The notes beneath the pieces are model-generated. The model was not told the DNA's origin. It searched no databases and saw only the letters and a list, made by a program, of their open reading frames with translations. 48,886 bases of DNA from NCBI GenBank assembly GCA_011391125.1, contig JAABRE010000036.1, positions 1-48,886 of the forward strand. Reading direction: 5' to 3'. The DNA comes from Synechococcales cyanobacterium S06 (GTDB lineage: Bacteria; Cyanobacteriota; Cyanobacteriia; Cyanobacteriales; JAABRE01). A program made the position numbers and the translations under genes. Below are positions 33,668 to 42,628 of this stretch, piece after piece; position 1 is the stretch's first letter; the number at the start of each line of letters is the position of its first letter.

Positions 33668-35227
33668 ATGAAACAAGACGACATAATTAGCAATCAAATA
33701 AATAGTAATTCTCCCAAAGGTGTGCAGAAAAATCGCACCCTGATCGAAGGTTTTGACGAAATTAGCCATGGTGGTCTTCCCATCGGAAGAACAACCTTAG
33801 TTAGTGGCACTTCTGGCACAGGAAAAACCCTTTTAGCGATTCAATTTTTATATCATGGCATTAAATATTTTGATTATCCAGGATTATTTATTACCTTTGA
33901 AGAAGCACCCCGGGATATTATTGAAAACGCCTATAGTTTTGGTTGGGATTTACAAAGTTTAATCGAAGAAGGTAAATTATTTATTCTTGATGCTTCTCCC
34001 GATCCCGAAGGGCAAGAAGTAGTAGGCAACTTTGATTTATCCGCTTTAATTGAACGAATCCAATATGCCATTCGCAAATATCAAGCTAAATTCGTCTCCA
34101 TTGACTCCGTAACCGCCGTATTTCAACAATATGATGCTGCTTCCGTCGTCAGAAGAGAAATTTTCCGACTCGTTGCACGACTAAAGCAACTGCGAGTAAC
34201 CTCCATCATGACCACGGAAAGAATTGAAGAATACGGACCAGTGGCTCGTTTTGGCGTAGAGGAATTTGTTTCTGACAACGTGGTAATTTTTCGCAATGTT
34301 TTAGAAGGAGAGCGTCGCCGTCGCACAGTAGAAATACTCAAATTACGTGGTACAACCCACATGAAAGGTGAATACCCTTTCACCATTACTGGTGATGGAA
34401 TCAATATATTTCCATTAGGAGCAATGCGATTGACTCAGAAATCTTCAAATGCTCGTAGCTCATCGGGAATCAAAACCTTAGATACCATGTGTGGCGGTGG
34501 TTTCTTCAAAGATTCCATTATTTTGGCGACAGGTGCAACAGGCACAGGCAAAACCCTCCTCGTCAGCAAATTTTTAGAGGAAGGTTGTCGTCAAGGGGAA
34601 AGAGCCATCTTATTCGCTTATGAAGAATCAAGAGCCCAGTTATCGCGAAACGCGTCTTCATGGGGTATTGACTTTGAAGAAATGGAAGAAAAAGGTTTAT
34701 TAAAACTACTTTGCTCCTATCCCGAATCACTAGGATTAGAAGATCATTTGCAAATGATCAAATCAGAAATTAGCGAATTTAAACCTTCCCGTATTGCCAT
34801 TGATTCCCTTTCAGCCTTATCAAGGGGAGTGACAAATAACGCCTTCCGTCAATTTGTGATCGGTGTCACAGGATATGCAAAACAGGAAGAAATTACGGGT
34901 TTCTTTACTAATACTACGGACCAATTTATGGGAGCACATTCCATAACCGAATCCCATATTTCCACCATTACCGACACAATTATTATGCTGCAATATGTGG
35001 AAATTCGCGGTGAAATGTCCAGGGCAATAAATGTGTTTAAAATGCGCGGTTCATGGCATGATAAAGGCATTCGAGAATACAGTATTAGTCAGGATGGACC
35101 AGATATTAAAGACTCCTTCCGTAACTATGAAAGGATTATCAGTGGTTCACCTAGCCGCATTGCCATAGACGAAAAATCCGAGCTTTCTCGCATTGTTCAA
35201 GGTGTTAAAGATAAGTCAAAAGATTAA
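33668..35227 (+). CDS. kaiC: Circadian clock ATPase/kinase KaiC
   Basis: Core clock oscillator with autokinase, autophosphatase and ATPase activity. The 519-aa protein has two RecA-like domains. CI has Walker A GTSGTGKTLL and catalytic Glu pair TFEEAP. CII has GATGTGKTLL and AYEESR. The phosphorylation cluster SITESHISTITDT carries Thr427, Ser432 and Thr433, one residue offset from the Synechococcus elongatus Thr426/Ser431/Thr432. The A-loop and C-terminal tail with FRNYERIISGSPSRI are intact. All signature residues of a working oscillator are present. A strong terminator follows. Confidence 0.98.
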   Translation: MKQDDIISNQINSNSPKGVQKNRTLIEGFDEISHGGLPIGRTTLVSGTSGTGKTLLAIQFLYHGIKYFDYPGLFITFEEAPRDIIENAYSFGWDLQSLIEEGKLFILDASPDPEGQEVVGNFDLSALIERIQYAIRKYQAKFVSIDSVTAVFQQYDAASVVRREIFRLVARLKQLRVTSIMTTERIEEYGPVARFGVEEFVSDNVVIFRNVLEGERRRRTVEILKLRGTTHMKGEYPFTITGDGINIFPLGAMRLTQKSSNARSSSGIKTLDTMCGGGFFKDSIILATGATGTGKTLLVSKFLEEGCRQGERAILFAYEESRAQLSRNASSWGIDFEEMEEKGLLKLLCSYPESLGLEDHLQMIKSEISEFKPSRIAIDSLSALSRGVTNNAFRQFVIGVTGYAKQEEITGFFTNTTDQFMGAHSITESHISTITDTIIMLQYVEIRGEMSRAINVFKMRGSWHDKGIREYSISQDGPDIKDSFRNYERIISGSPSRIAIDEKSELSRIVQGVKDKSKD

Positions 35228-35230
35228 TTA

Positions 35231-35258
35231 AAAAAGCAGACATTCGGTCTGTTTTTTT
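35231..35258 (+). terminator. Intrinsic terminator of kaiC
   Basis: The stem CAGAC/GTCTG with loop ATTCG is flanked by A-runs upstream and a run of seven T downstream, 4 bases after the kaiC stop. Confidence 0.85.
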
Positions 35259-35373
35259 GTCTCCTTTAAACACATTTATTGCCGCACTTTTACAGTTTAA
35301 ATTATTGTAATCATGGGATTCATCAAATTTGTTAAACTAACTATAGCAATCATATATCGTTGTGTAAAAAAAG

Positions 35374-38300
35374 TTGTATAATCAAGAAATCAGGCAAATT
35401 AATAGAGAAAAAGACGCTGATTTACCTAATATTTTTACTCAGTTTTTCGACTCCGAAAGTAGGGAGTTTAAGGAGTTGAACCAGGCGATCGCCTCTTTTA
35501 AACAAGATTTACCCACTATTTTAGAGACGTTAAGAAATCTGATTAATCCCCTGGTAGGGTGGGCAGTTTCTAGACAAGATAATTCTCAAATTTCTAATCA
35601 TTTAGAAACTGCCCACCAACCCGAATTTAAAAAGGAATTTACAGTTTCTAGACAAGATAATTCTCAAATTTCTAATCATTTAGAAACTGCCCACCAACCC
35701 GAATTTAAACAGGAATTTACAGTTTCTGGACCAGATAATTATCTTGTTTCTAATCATTTAGAAACTGCCCATCAAACCGCATTTAAACAGGAATTTAACG
35801 CCTTTTTAAAACTATGTCAAGAGTCCATTAATCCTGATCTTAATAGTGATGATATTCGGGAGATGATCATCCAACATATTTTAACTGAAGATATATTTAT
35901 CAATATATTTCAAGAAGGTGATTTTCACAAGGAAAATAATATTGCCAAATCGCTGCAAAAAGTAATTGAAACTTTCTTTACTGGTACTCTGAAAAAGAAC
36001 ACTTTTAAAACTATTGAAAATTACTATTCTGTGATTATTAGAACTGCCGCTAATTTAACTGATCACCATGAAAAACAGCAGTTTTTAAAGCGGGTTTATG
36101 AAGAGTTTTATAAGGGTTATAATCCCTTAGCTGCTGATAGATTAGGTATTGTTTATACTCCTAATGAAATCGTTAATTTCATGATCGAAAGTACCGATTA
36201 TTTATTACATAAACACTTCGGTAAATTGTTAGGCGATCGGGGAGTTGAAATCCTGGATCCAGCGACAGGAACTGGTACTTTTATTACAGCTTTATTAGAT
36301 TATTTACCAAGTCATCAATTAAGGTATAAATATCTCAATGAAATTCACTGTAATGAAGTTTCAATACTGCCATATTACATCGCTAATCTTAATATTGAAT
36401 ACACTTATCAACAGTTAATGGGGGAGTATGAATTATTTGAAAATATCTGTTTAGTTGACACCTTAGATAATACCAGTTTTGAGAATAAACAAATGGATAT
36501 GTTCTCAATGACCATGGAAAATACGACTCGGATTAAGCGACAAAATGAGCGTAAAATATCAGTAATTATTGGTAATCCTCCCTACAATGCTAACCAACAA
36601 AACGAAAATGATAACAACAAAAATCGTGAATATCCTGCCATAGATAAGCGAATTAAAGACACTTATATCAAAGAAAGTACCGCTCAAAAAACGAAGGTTT
36701 ATGATATGTATGCTCGTTTTTTAAGATGGGCCAGTGATAGAATAAGTGACAAGGGAATTATCGCATTTATTACTAATAATTCCTTTATAAATGCGCGTAC
36801 ATTTGATGGTTTTAGGAAGGTTGTTCGCGGAGAATTTGATTATATTTATGTGATAGATTTAGGAGGAGATATTAGAGGAGGAGATAAATCAGGAAACGTT
36901 TTTAATATTATGGTAGGAGTTGCGATTTTATTTTTCGTGAAAAAATCAGACTCCCCTCACCCTGTGGGAGAGGGGTTGGGGGTGAGGGAAAAATGTCAAA
37001 TATTGTATAATTCTTTAATTAATTTTAATAGTGGTCAAGAAAAGTTACAATTTTTAGCAAGTCATAAGTTTGAGCAAATTCATTTTGAACATATACAACC
37101 TGATGATAAAAATAACTGGATTAATTTAACTGATAATGACTTTGATAGTCTGTTACCTTTAGTAAATAAAGAGACAAAATTAGCTAAAAATAAAGCTGGT
37201 GAAAAAGCAATTTTTAAGTTATATTCATTGGGAGTTGTAACAGCAAGAGATGAGTGGGTTTATGATTTTTCTCCCGAGATTTTAACAGAAAAAATTAAAT
37301 TTTTAATTAGTATATATAAACAAGAAGTTTATAAATTACAAGAAAATCTATCTTTAGAAGATAAAAATTTATCTAACTTAATCAAATGGACAAGAGATTT
37401 AAAAAAAGCTGCCCGAAAAAACATAGATATTACTTGGAATAGTAATTGTATAATTGAATCATTATACAGACCATTTACTAAAAAACAATTTTACTATTGT
37501 AAGTATCTTAATGAGATGCAATACCAAATTCCCAGTATTTTTCCAGATCTTATTAGTAATAATTTATTAATTAGTTTCACAGATACAGGTTCACAAAAAC
37601 CTTTTATGACAATGGTTAGTAATAAAATTCCTGATTTACATTTAATGGGAGCAGCATGTGGGAGTGAATGTTTACCTTTATATCGTTATGAAAATGGAGA
37701 GAAAATTGATAACATAACGGATTGGGGATTACAACAGTTTAGGGATTATTATCAACCCTCACCCCCCCAACCCCCCTCTCTCTCAGAGAGAGGGGGGAGA
37801 AGACTTTTAGACAATTCTAGCTCCCCTCACCCTGTGGGAGAGGGGTTGGGGGTGAGGGCTAATCTCCCCACTGGAGAAAAGTTGGGGGTGAGGGCTAATC
37901 TCCCCACTGGAGAGGGGTTGGGGGTAAGGGAAATCACTAAACTCGACATCTTTCATTACATTTATGCTGTATTACATAACCCTAAATACCGGGAAAAATA
38001 TGAGTTAAATTTGAAGCGAGATTTCCCAAGAATTCCCTTTTATAATGACTTTAATCAGTGGGTAAATTGGGGTAAACAATTAATGGAATTACACCTAAAT
38101 TATGAGAGTATTTCACCTTATCCTTTGACAATAATTAATGTAGGGGTGAACGGCCGTTCACCCCTACAATCGACACCTAAAACGAAGCTAAAAGCCGATA
38201 AAACTAAAGGTCAAATAATTATTGACGAGGAAGCCATTTTAGAAAATGTCCCGAATATTGCCTGGGAATATCAGTTAGGAAATCGGTCAGCAATTGAGTG

Positions 38301-38469
38301 GATTTTGGACCAATATAAAGAGAAAAAACCCAAGGATTCCACCATCGCTGAAAAGTTTAATAATTACCGTTTTTCTGATTACAAAGAAACCGTAATCGAC
38401 TTATTAAAAAAAGTGACTACAGTTAGTATTGAAACAATGAAAATAATTAACTCAATGAATAATTTTTAA
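35374..38469 (+). CDS. Type ISP-like N6-adenine DNA methyltransferase, invaded by repeats
   Basis: A 1031-aa protein. Residues ~145-290 resemble the coupler of type ISP restriction-modification enzymes (LlaBIII-like), the methyltransferase has motif I EILDPATGTGTFI (~293-305) and motif IV GNPPY (~400-404), and the remainder is the target-recognition part. The helicase and nuclease of full-length ISP enzymes (~1500 aa) are absent, so it is a lone methyltransferase or needs a partner not seen here. Four kinds of inserted sequence lie in frame: three 26-aa repeats (~64-141), HPVGEGLGVR-type repeats at ~526-538 and ~795-852, and a 28-nt palindrome at ~923-932. The start is TTG at 35374 without a clear RBS; the next in-frame ATG is ~160 codons later. 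Confidence 0.8.
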   Translation: MYNQEIRQINREKDADLPNIFTQFFDSESREFKELNQAIASFKQDLPTILETLRNLINPLVGWAVSRQDNSQISNHLETAHQPEFKKEFTVSRQDNSQISNHLETAHQPEFKQEFTVSGPDNYLVSNHLETAHQTAFKQEFNAFLKLCQESINPDLNSDDIREMIIQHILTEDIFINIFQEGDFHKENNIAKSLQKVIETFFTGTLKKNTFKTIENYYSVIIRTAANLTDHHEKQQFLKRVYEEFYKGYNPLAADRLGIVYTPNEIVNFMIESTDYLLHKHFGKLLGDRGVEILDPATGTGTFITALLDYLPSHQLRYKYLNEIHCNEVSILPYYIANLNIEYTYQQLMGEYELFENICLVDTLDNTSFENKQMDMFSMTMENTTRIKRQNERKISVIIGNPPYNANQQNENDNNKNREYPAIDKRIKDTYIKESTAQKTKVYDMYARFLRWASDRISDKGIIAFITNNSFINARTFDGFRKVVRGEFDYIYVIDLGGDIRGGDKSGNVFNIMVGVAILFFVKKSDSPHPVGEGLGVREKCQILYNSLINFNSGQEKLQFLASHKFEQIHFEHIQPDDKNNWINLTDNDFDSLLPLVNKETKLAKNKAGEKAIFKLYSLGVVTARDEWVYDFSPEILTEKIKFLISIYKQEVYKLQENLSLEDKNLSNLIKWTRDLKKAARKNIDITWNSNCIIESLYRPFTKKQFYYCKYLNEMQYQIPSIFPDLISNNLLISFTDTGSQKPFMTMVSNKIPDLHLMGAACGSECLPLYRYENGEKIDNITDWGLQQFRDYYQPSPPQPPSLSERGGRRLLDNSSSPHPVGEGLGVRANLPTGEKLGVRANLPTGEGLGVREITKLDIFHYIYAVLHNPKYREKYELNLKRDFPRIPFYNDFNQWVNWGKQLMELHLNYESISPYPLTIINVGVNGRSPLQSTPKTKLKADKTKGQIIIDEEAILENVPNIAWEYQLGNRSAIEWILDQYKEKKPKDSTIAEKFNNYRFSDYKETVIDLLKKVTTVSIETMKIINSMNNF
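35564..35797 (+). repeat. Three in-frame 78-bp tandem repeats in the methyltransferase gene
   Basis: Units begin at 35564, 35642 and 35720 (CAGTTTCT...). The first two are nearly identical and the third is diverged. Each unit contains an inverted repeat; in the first, GGTGGGCAGTTTCTA (35558-35572) pairs perfectly with 35603-35617. This GGTGGGC/GCCCACC palindrome type is dispersed in cyanobacteria. The encoded 26-residue unit is hydrophilic (RQDNSQISNHLE). Confidence 0.88.
36951..36988. repeat. CTCCCCTCACCC palindromic repeat inside coding sequence, copy A
   Basis: A 38-nt sequence identical to 37821-37858. It encodes HPVGEGLGVR in the methyltransferase frame. CTCACCC...GGGTGAG arms make it partly self-complementary. 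Confidence 0.88.
37756..37930. repeat. Cluster of CTCACCC/GGGTGAG repeats inside coding sequence
   Basis: A reversed copy (37756-37798, CCCTCACCCCCCCAAC...), the exact second 38-nt copy (37821-37858) and two further partial copies (37861-37930, LPTGEKLGVR and LPTGEGLGVR) lie head to tail. Together they add ~58 residues to the protein without breaking the frame. Confidence 0.88.
38140..38167. repeat. 28-nt perfect palindrome (GTAGGGGTG... family) inside coding sequence
   Basis: The arms GTAGGGGTGAACGG and their exact reverse complement form a perfect palindrome within the methyltransferase gene. Length and GTAG/CTAC ends equal those of the palindrome at 325-352. It contributes about nine residues (VGVNGRSPL). 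Confidence 0.9.
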
Positions 38470-38546
38470 TTGTCAAAAATTAGCGACCCATAATTTTGGG
38501 TTTCCTAGCATCAAGTCAACCTACAATGACTGCTACTTAAGTTAAG

Positions 38547-38619
38547 TGGAGCTAAGCGGATTCGAACCGCTGACTTTCACTATGCCATAGTGACACTCTA
38601 CCAACTGAGTTATAGCCCC
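38547..38619 (-). tRNA. tRNA-Ala (anticodon GGC)
   Basis: A full cloverleaf is visible: acceptor GGGGCTA pairs with TAGCTCC, D-arm ACTC/GAGT, anticodon stem TCACT/AGTGA with loop ATGGCAT (anticodon GGC), and T-arm AGCGG-TTCGAAT-CCGCT, discriminator A. It reads GCC, and GCU by wobble. CCA is not encoded. It lies 77 bp after the methyltransferase stop on the opposite strand. Confidence 0.95.
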
Positions 38620-38684
38620 TTTTTTATATTTATTTATCATAGCTTATCCCCTGAGCTTACGTCAAGCACCTCAAGAAAAAATTT

Positions 38685-38891
38685 TTAATAATAGGGAACA
38701 TAACCTGTTTGAGTCAAGTAACTGATACAGTTTCCCATCAAAAAATATACCACTAACATGGCGGCAGCGGCCAGGGCCACTAAAGTACCGGCCAACATTA
38801 GGGAAAATTCTTTTTTATCAAAGGCCTGCTGCATCAAGTGTAATGACCAGCCAACTAAAGCAATATCGAAAATTAAAATAGATATCAACAT
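38685..38891 (-). CDS. Small conserved membrane protein, unknown function
   Basis: A 68-aa protein I do not recognise by family. Two hydrophobic segments, ~2-18 (LISILIFDIALVGWSL) and ~30-52 (LMLAGTLVALAAAAMLVVYFL), are joined by a charged loop (QQAFDKKEF), and the C-terminus is short and polar. It is probably a two-helix membrane protein conserved in cyanobacteria. The start is ATG at 38891; the gene lies between the tRNA and hisF on the same strand. Confidence 0.7.
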   Translation of the reverse strand: MLISILIFDIALVGWSLHLMQQAFDKKEFSLMLAGTLVALAAAAMLVVYFLMGNCISYLTQTGYVPYY

Positions 38892-39005
38892 ATTTTAAGA
38901 AATGTAAACTTTCGTCTATTTTAATACATATTTTTTAATCTTTTGGTGGTTAAGTAGGCTGATTTAAGAATGATTTTAGATTTGCCCTCGGAGTTGTCCT
39001 TTTTG

Positions 39006-39773
39006 TCATGCACGAACAGGGATTTGACGTTCACTTAAATAATGTTTCAAATCTGAGATGGTTAATTGTCCGTAATGCAGTAGGGAAGCTAAAAGTGCCG
39101 CTTCGGCCTTCCCCTCGGTGAGTGCTTCATAGATATGTTGACAATTGCCTGCACCACCCGAAGCAATGACAGGAATTTCAACCTGTTCGGCGATGGTACG
39201 AGTAAGCTGCAAGTCATAGCCAGCTTGAGTTCCATCTGCATCCATGCTGGTAATCAACAACTCTCCAGCGCCCCGTTTTTCCATTTCGATCGCCCATTTG
39301 ACAGCGTCAAGACCAGTATTTTCTCGTCCACCCCGCACATAAACATCCCAACCAGGAGCGCTAGAATCCTTACTTCGTCTAGCATCGATCGCCACCACGA
39401 TGCATTGATTACCGAACCGATCACTAGCCTGATTAATAAAATCGGGATTTTTAACAGCAGATGAATTAACACTCACCTTATCTGCTCCAGCTCTTAACAA
39501 AAGTTTAATATTTTCTAAGGAATTGATGCCTCCACCGACAGTAAGAGGAATGAAAACCTGTTCAGCAGTGCGGTAAACTACATCAATAATAGTGTCGCGG
39601 TCTTCATGGGTTGCGGTAATATCCAAAAAAACTAATTCATCAGCACCAGCGTCATTGTAGGCCTTGGCGAGTTCAACAGGATCGCCCGCATCTTTGAGAT
39701 CAACAAAGTTAATACCTTTGACGACACGACCGGCTTTAACATCAAGACAGGGTAAAATTCTTTTCGCAAGCAT
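39006..39773 (-). CDS. hisF: Imidazole glycerol phosphate synthase cyclase subunit
   Basis: Closes the imidazole ring in histidine synthesis, using ammonia delivered by HisH. The 255-aa beta/alpha barrel begins [20 protein letters not shown], with the catalytic Asp in LDV; the second catalytic Asp is in [13 protein letters not shown], and VDAGADEL-like phosphate loops (GGGINSL, ASGGAGN) are present. No other his genes are in the window. The ATG at 39773 is normal, and short repeats lie directly upstream. Confidence 0.97.
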   Translation of the reverse strand: MLAKRILPCLDVKAGRVVKGINFVDLKDAGDPVELAKAYNDAGADELVFLDITATHEDRDTIIDVVYRTAEQVFIPLTVGGGINSLENIKLLLRAGADKVSVNSSAVKNPDFINQASDRFGNQCIVVAIDARRSKDSSAPGWDVYVRGGRENTGLDAVKWAIEMEKRGAGELLITSMDADGTQAGYDLQLTRTIAEQVEIPVIASGGAGNCQHIYEALTEGKAEAALLASLLHYGQLTISDLKHYLSERQIPVRA

Positions 39774-39779
39774 AATTCA

Positions 39780-39806
39780 GTTATCAGTTATCAGTTAACA
39801 GTTAAG
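39780..39806. repeat. TTATCAG short tandem repeat upstream of hisF
   Basis: Units CAGTTAT and CAGTTAA are repeated immediately 5' of the hisF start. Confidence 0.7.
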
Positions 39807-39845
39807 TATTTAAGCAAAATTAATTGTAAAAAATAAAAAGGTTTG

Positions 39846-39862
39846 TTGTTGCGCTTTAGCGC
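39846..39862. repeat. GCGCTTTAGCGC palindromic element
   Basis: GTTGCGCTTTAGCGCAC lies in the hisF/Nudix spacer and belongs to the same family as elements near 44950 and 46280. Confidence 0.6.
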
Positions 39863-39930
39863 ACTCTTAAACAACGAACTTTTATATTGATATAATCAAT
39901 TTTAACCACTTACTTAACAATTAACAATTA

Positions 39931-40362
39931 TTAATTGTTAATTGTCAAGAAATCGAGTAAAAGTTGTCGGTGAGGTTGACCAAGAGGTTTCACAGATTGG
40001 GCCTTTTCTGAGTAGAAAAAACCCTGTTTGATGTCAGAGGGAGTTAAGAGGGCGAAATCCCAACCTTCTGATAATTGTAATTGTTCAAGGTTAACAGTTA
40101 AAGGTGCGTGATAAATATGGCGAATTAACGTATCAGTATGATAGGACTTAAATTTAAGGGGATGAATTAAAGTGTAATTAATTTCTTCTAAAACTTCCCT
40201 TATCACACCTTGTTCGGGGGTTTCTCCAGATTCTAAATGGCCACCAAAAAGTCCCCATTGGCCAGGGTAAAGTATCCCTTGAATATCATCCCTTAACTGC
40301 ATTAAAAATTTATCGTCTCGATAAAGTATCGCTAAAGCTACTTCTATTTTTGTCTGAGTCAT
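39931..40362 (-). CDS. Nudix hydrolase
   Basis: A 143-aa Nudix-fold protein. The Nudix box is GGHLESGETPEQGVIREVLEEINY, here given in parts: GHLESGE, then REVLEEI. It fits GX5EX7REUXEE, with N in place of the final G. Likely hydrolyses a nucleoside diphosphate derivative (DNA damage product, NADH or similar), but the substrate cannot be read. The last residues (FLTINN) and stop are encoded by an AATTAACAATTA-type spacer repeat. The ATG is at 40362; the lipoprotein gene ends 13 bases upstream on the same strand. Confidence 0.9.
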   Translation of the reverse strand: MTQTKIEVALAILYRDDKFLMQLRDDIQGILYPGQWGLFGGHLESGETPEQGVIREVLEEINYTLIHPLKFKSYHTDTLIRHIYHAPLTVNLEQLQLSEGWDFALLTPSDIKQGFFYSEKAQSVKPLGQPHRQLLLDFLTINN

Positions 40363-40375
40363 GGATTACTTTTTT

Positions 40376-40789
40376 CTATTTGTGGGGAAAAAACAGTTGC
40401 TGAATATTATTATTATTTAAGGCGGAATTAACGGATAATTCTATTAAATAATATTCAGAAAAATTTTGCTCACTAATGACAATATTTTCCTGCTTTATTT
40501 GTGCTTTCACCTTAATTTCATCTCCTTGTTTGGGCAAATTAGTATCAGTAATTACCCAAATTTTACCGCTATTATCTTCCAATTGATATGCTCCTCCGGT
40601 TAAAAATGGCGCAAGATTAATTACTTTTCCCCTGAGAGAAATTTGTTCATTTGGTTGTTTTTGTTCAATTTGACTAATTGTAGTGGGAGTGTTCAGCAAA
40701 GGAATTGCTACCGTTAAAGGATTACAACTAACTAAGCTAATGATGATTAGGGGTACGATCGCCCATGGTAAAATACGATTAACACTCAT
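40376..40789 (-). CDS. Lipoprotein with OB-fold-like domain, unknown function
   Basis: A 137-aa predicted lipoprotein. The N-terminal hydrophobic segment (ILPWAIVPLIIISLVSC) ends in a lipobox, LVSC, with Cys at ~22. The mature part has a strand-rich pattern (ISLRGKVINLAPFLTGGAYQLEDNSGKIWVITD, EIKVKAQIKQ) like nucleic-acid-binding or stress-type OB folds. I cannot assign a function. It is in tandem with the Nudix gene and divergent from folD, 100 bp away. Confidence 0.75.
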   Translation of the reverse strand: MSVNRILPWAIVPLIIISLVSCNPLTVAIPLLNTPTTISQIEQKQPNEQISLRGKVINLAPFLTGGAYQLEDNSGKIWVITDTNLPKQGDEIKVKAQIKQENIVISEQNFSEYYLIELSVNSALNNNNIQQLFFPHK

Positions 40790-40889
40790 AAAGTTCAGAA
40801 TTAAGTGGATTAAGGGAATTCATAAGGAGCATAACGCTACTACTCATAATCTAATATCATTTTCTTATTGATTATTATGCAATTTATTT

Positions 40890-41750
40890 ATGTCAGCAAA
40901 AATTTTAGATGGTAAGGCTTTAGCTCAAAAAATTCAACTAGAATTAAAGGAAGGTGTTGCCACTTTACAACCACAAAAAGGCCGCCCTCCGGGGTTAGCT
41001 GTGTTGATGGTAGGAGACAATCCCGCCAGCGCAGTTTATGTTCGCAATAAGGAAAATAGTTGCGCTAAGGTTGGTATTGTTTCATTTGGCCGTCATTTTC
41101 CTGCCGAGATTGATCAAGCAACTGTTGAGCAGGCGATCGCCGAATTAAACGAAGATGACCGAGTTGATGGAATATTGGTTCAATTGCCGTTACCAGAGCA
41201 TTTAGATGCGATCGCCCTTTTACATCAAATTGTACCCCATAAAGATGCCGATGGTTTACATCCGGTGAATTTAGGTCATTTGGTTAGGGATGAGGAAGGT
41301 TTAAGAAGTTGCACCCCCTGGGGAGTAATGCGTCTTTTAGCCGAGTATAACATCGAAATAGCGGGCAAAAAAGCGGTGGTGGTAGGTCGTAGCATTTTGG
41401 TTGGTAAACCCATTGCTTTGATGTTATTAGCGGAAAATGCGACGGTAACTATGGCCCATTCTCGCACACCTGATTTAGCTAGTGTGACACGGGAAGCTGA
41501 TATTTTAATCGCTGCGGTGGGACGACCAGAGTTGATTACTGGAGACATGGTTAAACCAGGGGCGATCGTTGTTGACGTGGGCATTAATCGCGTTACCACC
41601 GACGACGGTAAGTCAAAATTGGTGGGAGATGTGGAATTTGAGTCGGTTTCTCAGGTTGCTAGTTATATTACACCTGTACCCGGTGGCATTGGTCCCATGA
41701 CGGTTGCGATGTTATTAGAAAATACTGTCTCAAGTTACCAAGACAGTTGA
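40890..41750 (+). CDS. folD: Bifunctional methylenetetrahydrofolate dehydrogenase/cyclohydrolase
   Basis: Interconverts methylene-, methenyl- and formyl-tetrahydrofolate in one-carbon metabolism. The 286-aa protein shows [18 protein letters not shown] (with the catalytic Lys), [11 protein letters not shown], the NADP-site [17 protein letters not shown] and [14 protein letters not shown]. Its stop codon and last residues (YQDS) fall in a CAGTTGACAG repeat. The ATG at 40890 is the natural start. Confidence 0.97.
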   Translation: MSAKILDGKALAQKIQLELKEGVATLQPQKGRPPGLAVLMVGDNPASAVYVRNKENSCAKVGIVSFGRHFPAEIDQATVEQAIAELNEDDRVDGILVQLPLPEHLDAIALLHQIVPHKDADGLHPVNLGHLVRDEEGLRSCTPWGVMRLLAEYNIEIAGKKAVVVGRSILVGKPIALMLLAENATVTMAHSRTPDLASVTREADILIAAVGRPELITGDMVKPGAIVVDVGINRVTTDDGKSKLVGDVEFESVSQVASYITPVPGGIGPMTVAMLLENTVSSYQDS

Positions 41751-41835
41751 CAGTTAATATTTGATAGTTGATAGTTGATAGTTGACAGTTGACAGTTAAT
41801 AGTTTTTATAACAATTATTAATTGTCAATTGTCCA
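41742..41835. repeat. ACAGTTG/TTGATAG short tandem repeat
   Basis: Units of GTTGATA and GTTGACA, then AATTGTCAATTG, fill the spacer between the convergent folD and CCB1-like genes. They overlap both stop codons and the last residues of each protein. Confidence 0.8.
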
Positions 41836-42333
41836 TTGTAAAAATTGCTTCATGGCAATTAATTCATCTCTATGCCCTCTGACAGTAACAGTGGTTTTAT
41901 TGACGTTAACTGGTTCTATTTTGAGGAAAACCTGTTCAGTGCGACCTGATTTATTCCAATAAAAAAGCCCAGCTAATGGCGATAATAATGTTACACTGAG
42001 GGTAAATTGTGAGTAGTCAGGAAACAGATAAGATAAAACCAATGCTAAGGAAAATAATCCTAAACTGGCTAAAAAACTGAGGAAAATTGCCAGAAATAAA
42101 CTCGGTGGGACAAAACCTTCAAAAGTTACTACTTGATTTTCTACCTTCACTACCCGATAGGATCGACTATCAAAATATTGCTGTAACTGTGGTAAAATTG
42201 CCGATTCTGGTTGTTCTGTCACTAATTTGACTTGTTCTGTCCTATCCTTAATCGAGCCCCGAATAAAGAAAAATAAACCGATCATTAACAAAATTGTCAA
42301 AGCAAAAGTGGAATTTAAGGCCGAATTATCCAT
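41818..42333 (-). CDS. Cofactor assembly of complex C subunit B (CCB1-like)
   Basis: A 171-aa membrane protein of the CCB1 family, needed for covalent attachment of heme ci to cytochrome b6 in the b6f complex. Two transmembrane zones are visible: ~9-25 (FALTILLMIGLFFFIRG) and ~78-125 (LFLAIFLSFLASLGLFSL and LLSPLAGLFYW), with a soluble loop (SRSYRVVKVENQVVTFEGFV). The C-terminal strand region ends in a helix. The final residues (TIDN) and stop are encoded in a repeat. The ATG is at 42333, divergent from the Trp-rich gene. Confidence 0.85.
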   Translation of the reverse strand: MDNSALNSTFALTILLMIGLFFFIRGSIKDRTEQVKLVTEQPESAILPQLQQYFDSRSYRVVKVENQVVTFEGFVPPSLFLAIFLSFLASLGLFSLALVLSYLFPDYSQFTLSVTLLSPLAGLFYWNKSGRTEQVFLKIEPVNVNKTTVTVRGHRDELIAMKQFLQWTIDN

Positions 42334-42388
42334 AATAATTTACAATTCTTAACATAAATTAACATTTGATTATAGATGAAAAAGGACC

Positions 42389-42628
42389 ATGGCCAAAAAA
42401 CAAAAATTCCCCTACTTAGTCAATTCCAAATGGACCTCACAACAAAAAACTTGGGGATGGCGACATTTTCAGGTGGTTAATCGCAAAAATGAGGGGAAAT
42501 GGGTATTTGCTGAAATGATCTCATCCTGTGATCCCAATGTGCGTTTTTGGTTAAACGCTCAACAATTGAAAGATCGGGACTTATGGTCCCCTGGTTGGTT
42601 AACTTTAGAGGAAATGAATGACAGTTGA
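42389..42628 (+). CDS. Small Trp-rich protein (TIGR02450 family)
   Basis: A 79-aa protein with a high tryptophan content (eight W). WTSQQKTWGWRHFQVV and WSPGWLTLEEM match the TIGR02450 family, whose function is unknown and which is found mainly in cyanobacteria and some marine bacteria. It lies divergent from the CCB1-like gene. The stop after NDS is inside a TTGACAG-type short tandem repeat. Confidence 0.85.
   Translation: MAKKQKFPYLVNSKWTSQQKTWGWRHFQVVNRKNEGKWVFAEMISSCDPNVRFWLNAQQLKDRDLWSPGWLTLEEMNDS

Noticed and set aside
33443-35070. Open frames antisense to kaiB and kaiC
   Set aside because: They are shadows of highly conserved coding sequence, with no RBS or family resemblance.
35564-35797. 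CRISPR-like 78-bp repeats
   Set aside because: The units are contiguous and in frame with the methyltransferase, without spacers.
35374-38469. Complete defence island with restriction activity
   Set aside because: Only a methyltransferase with coupler and recognition parts is seen; no nuclease, helicase or other defence gene is adjacent.
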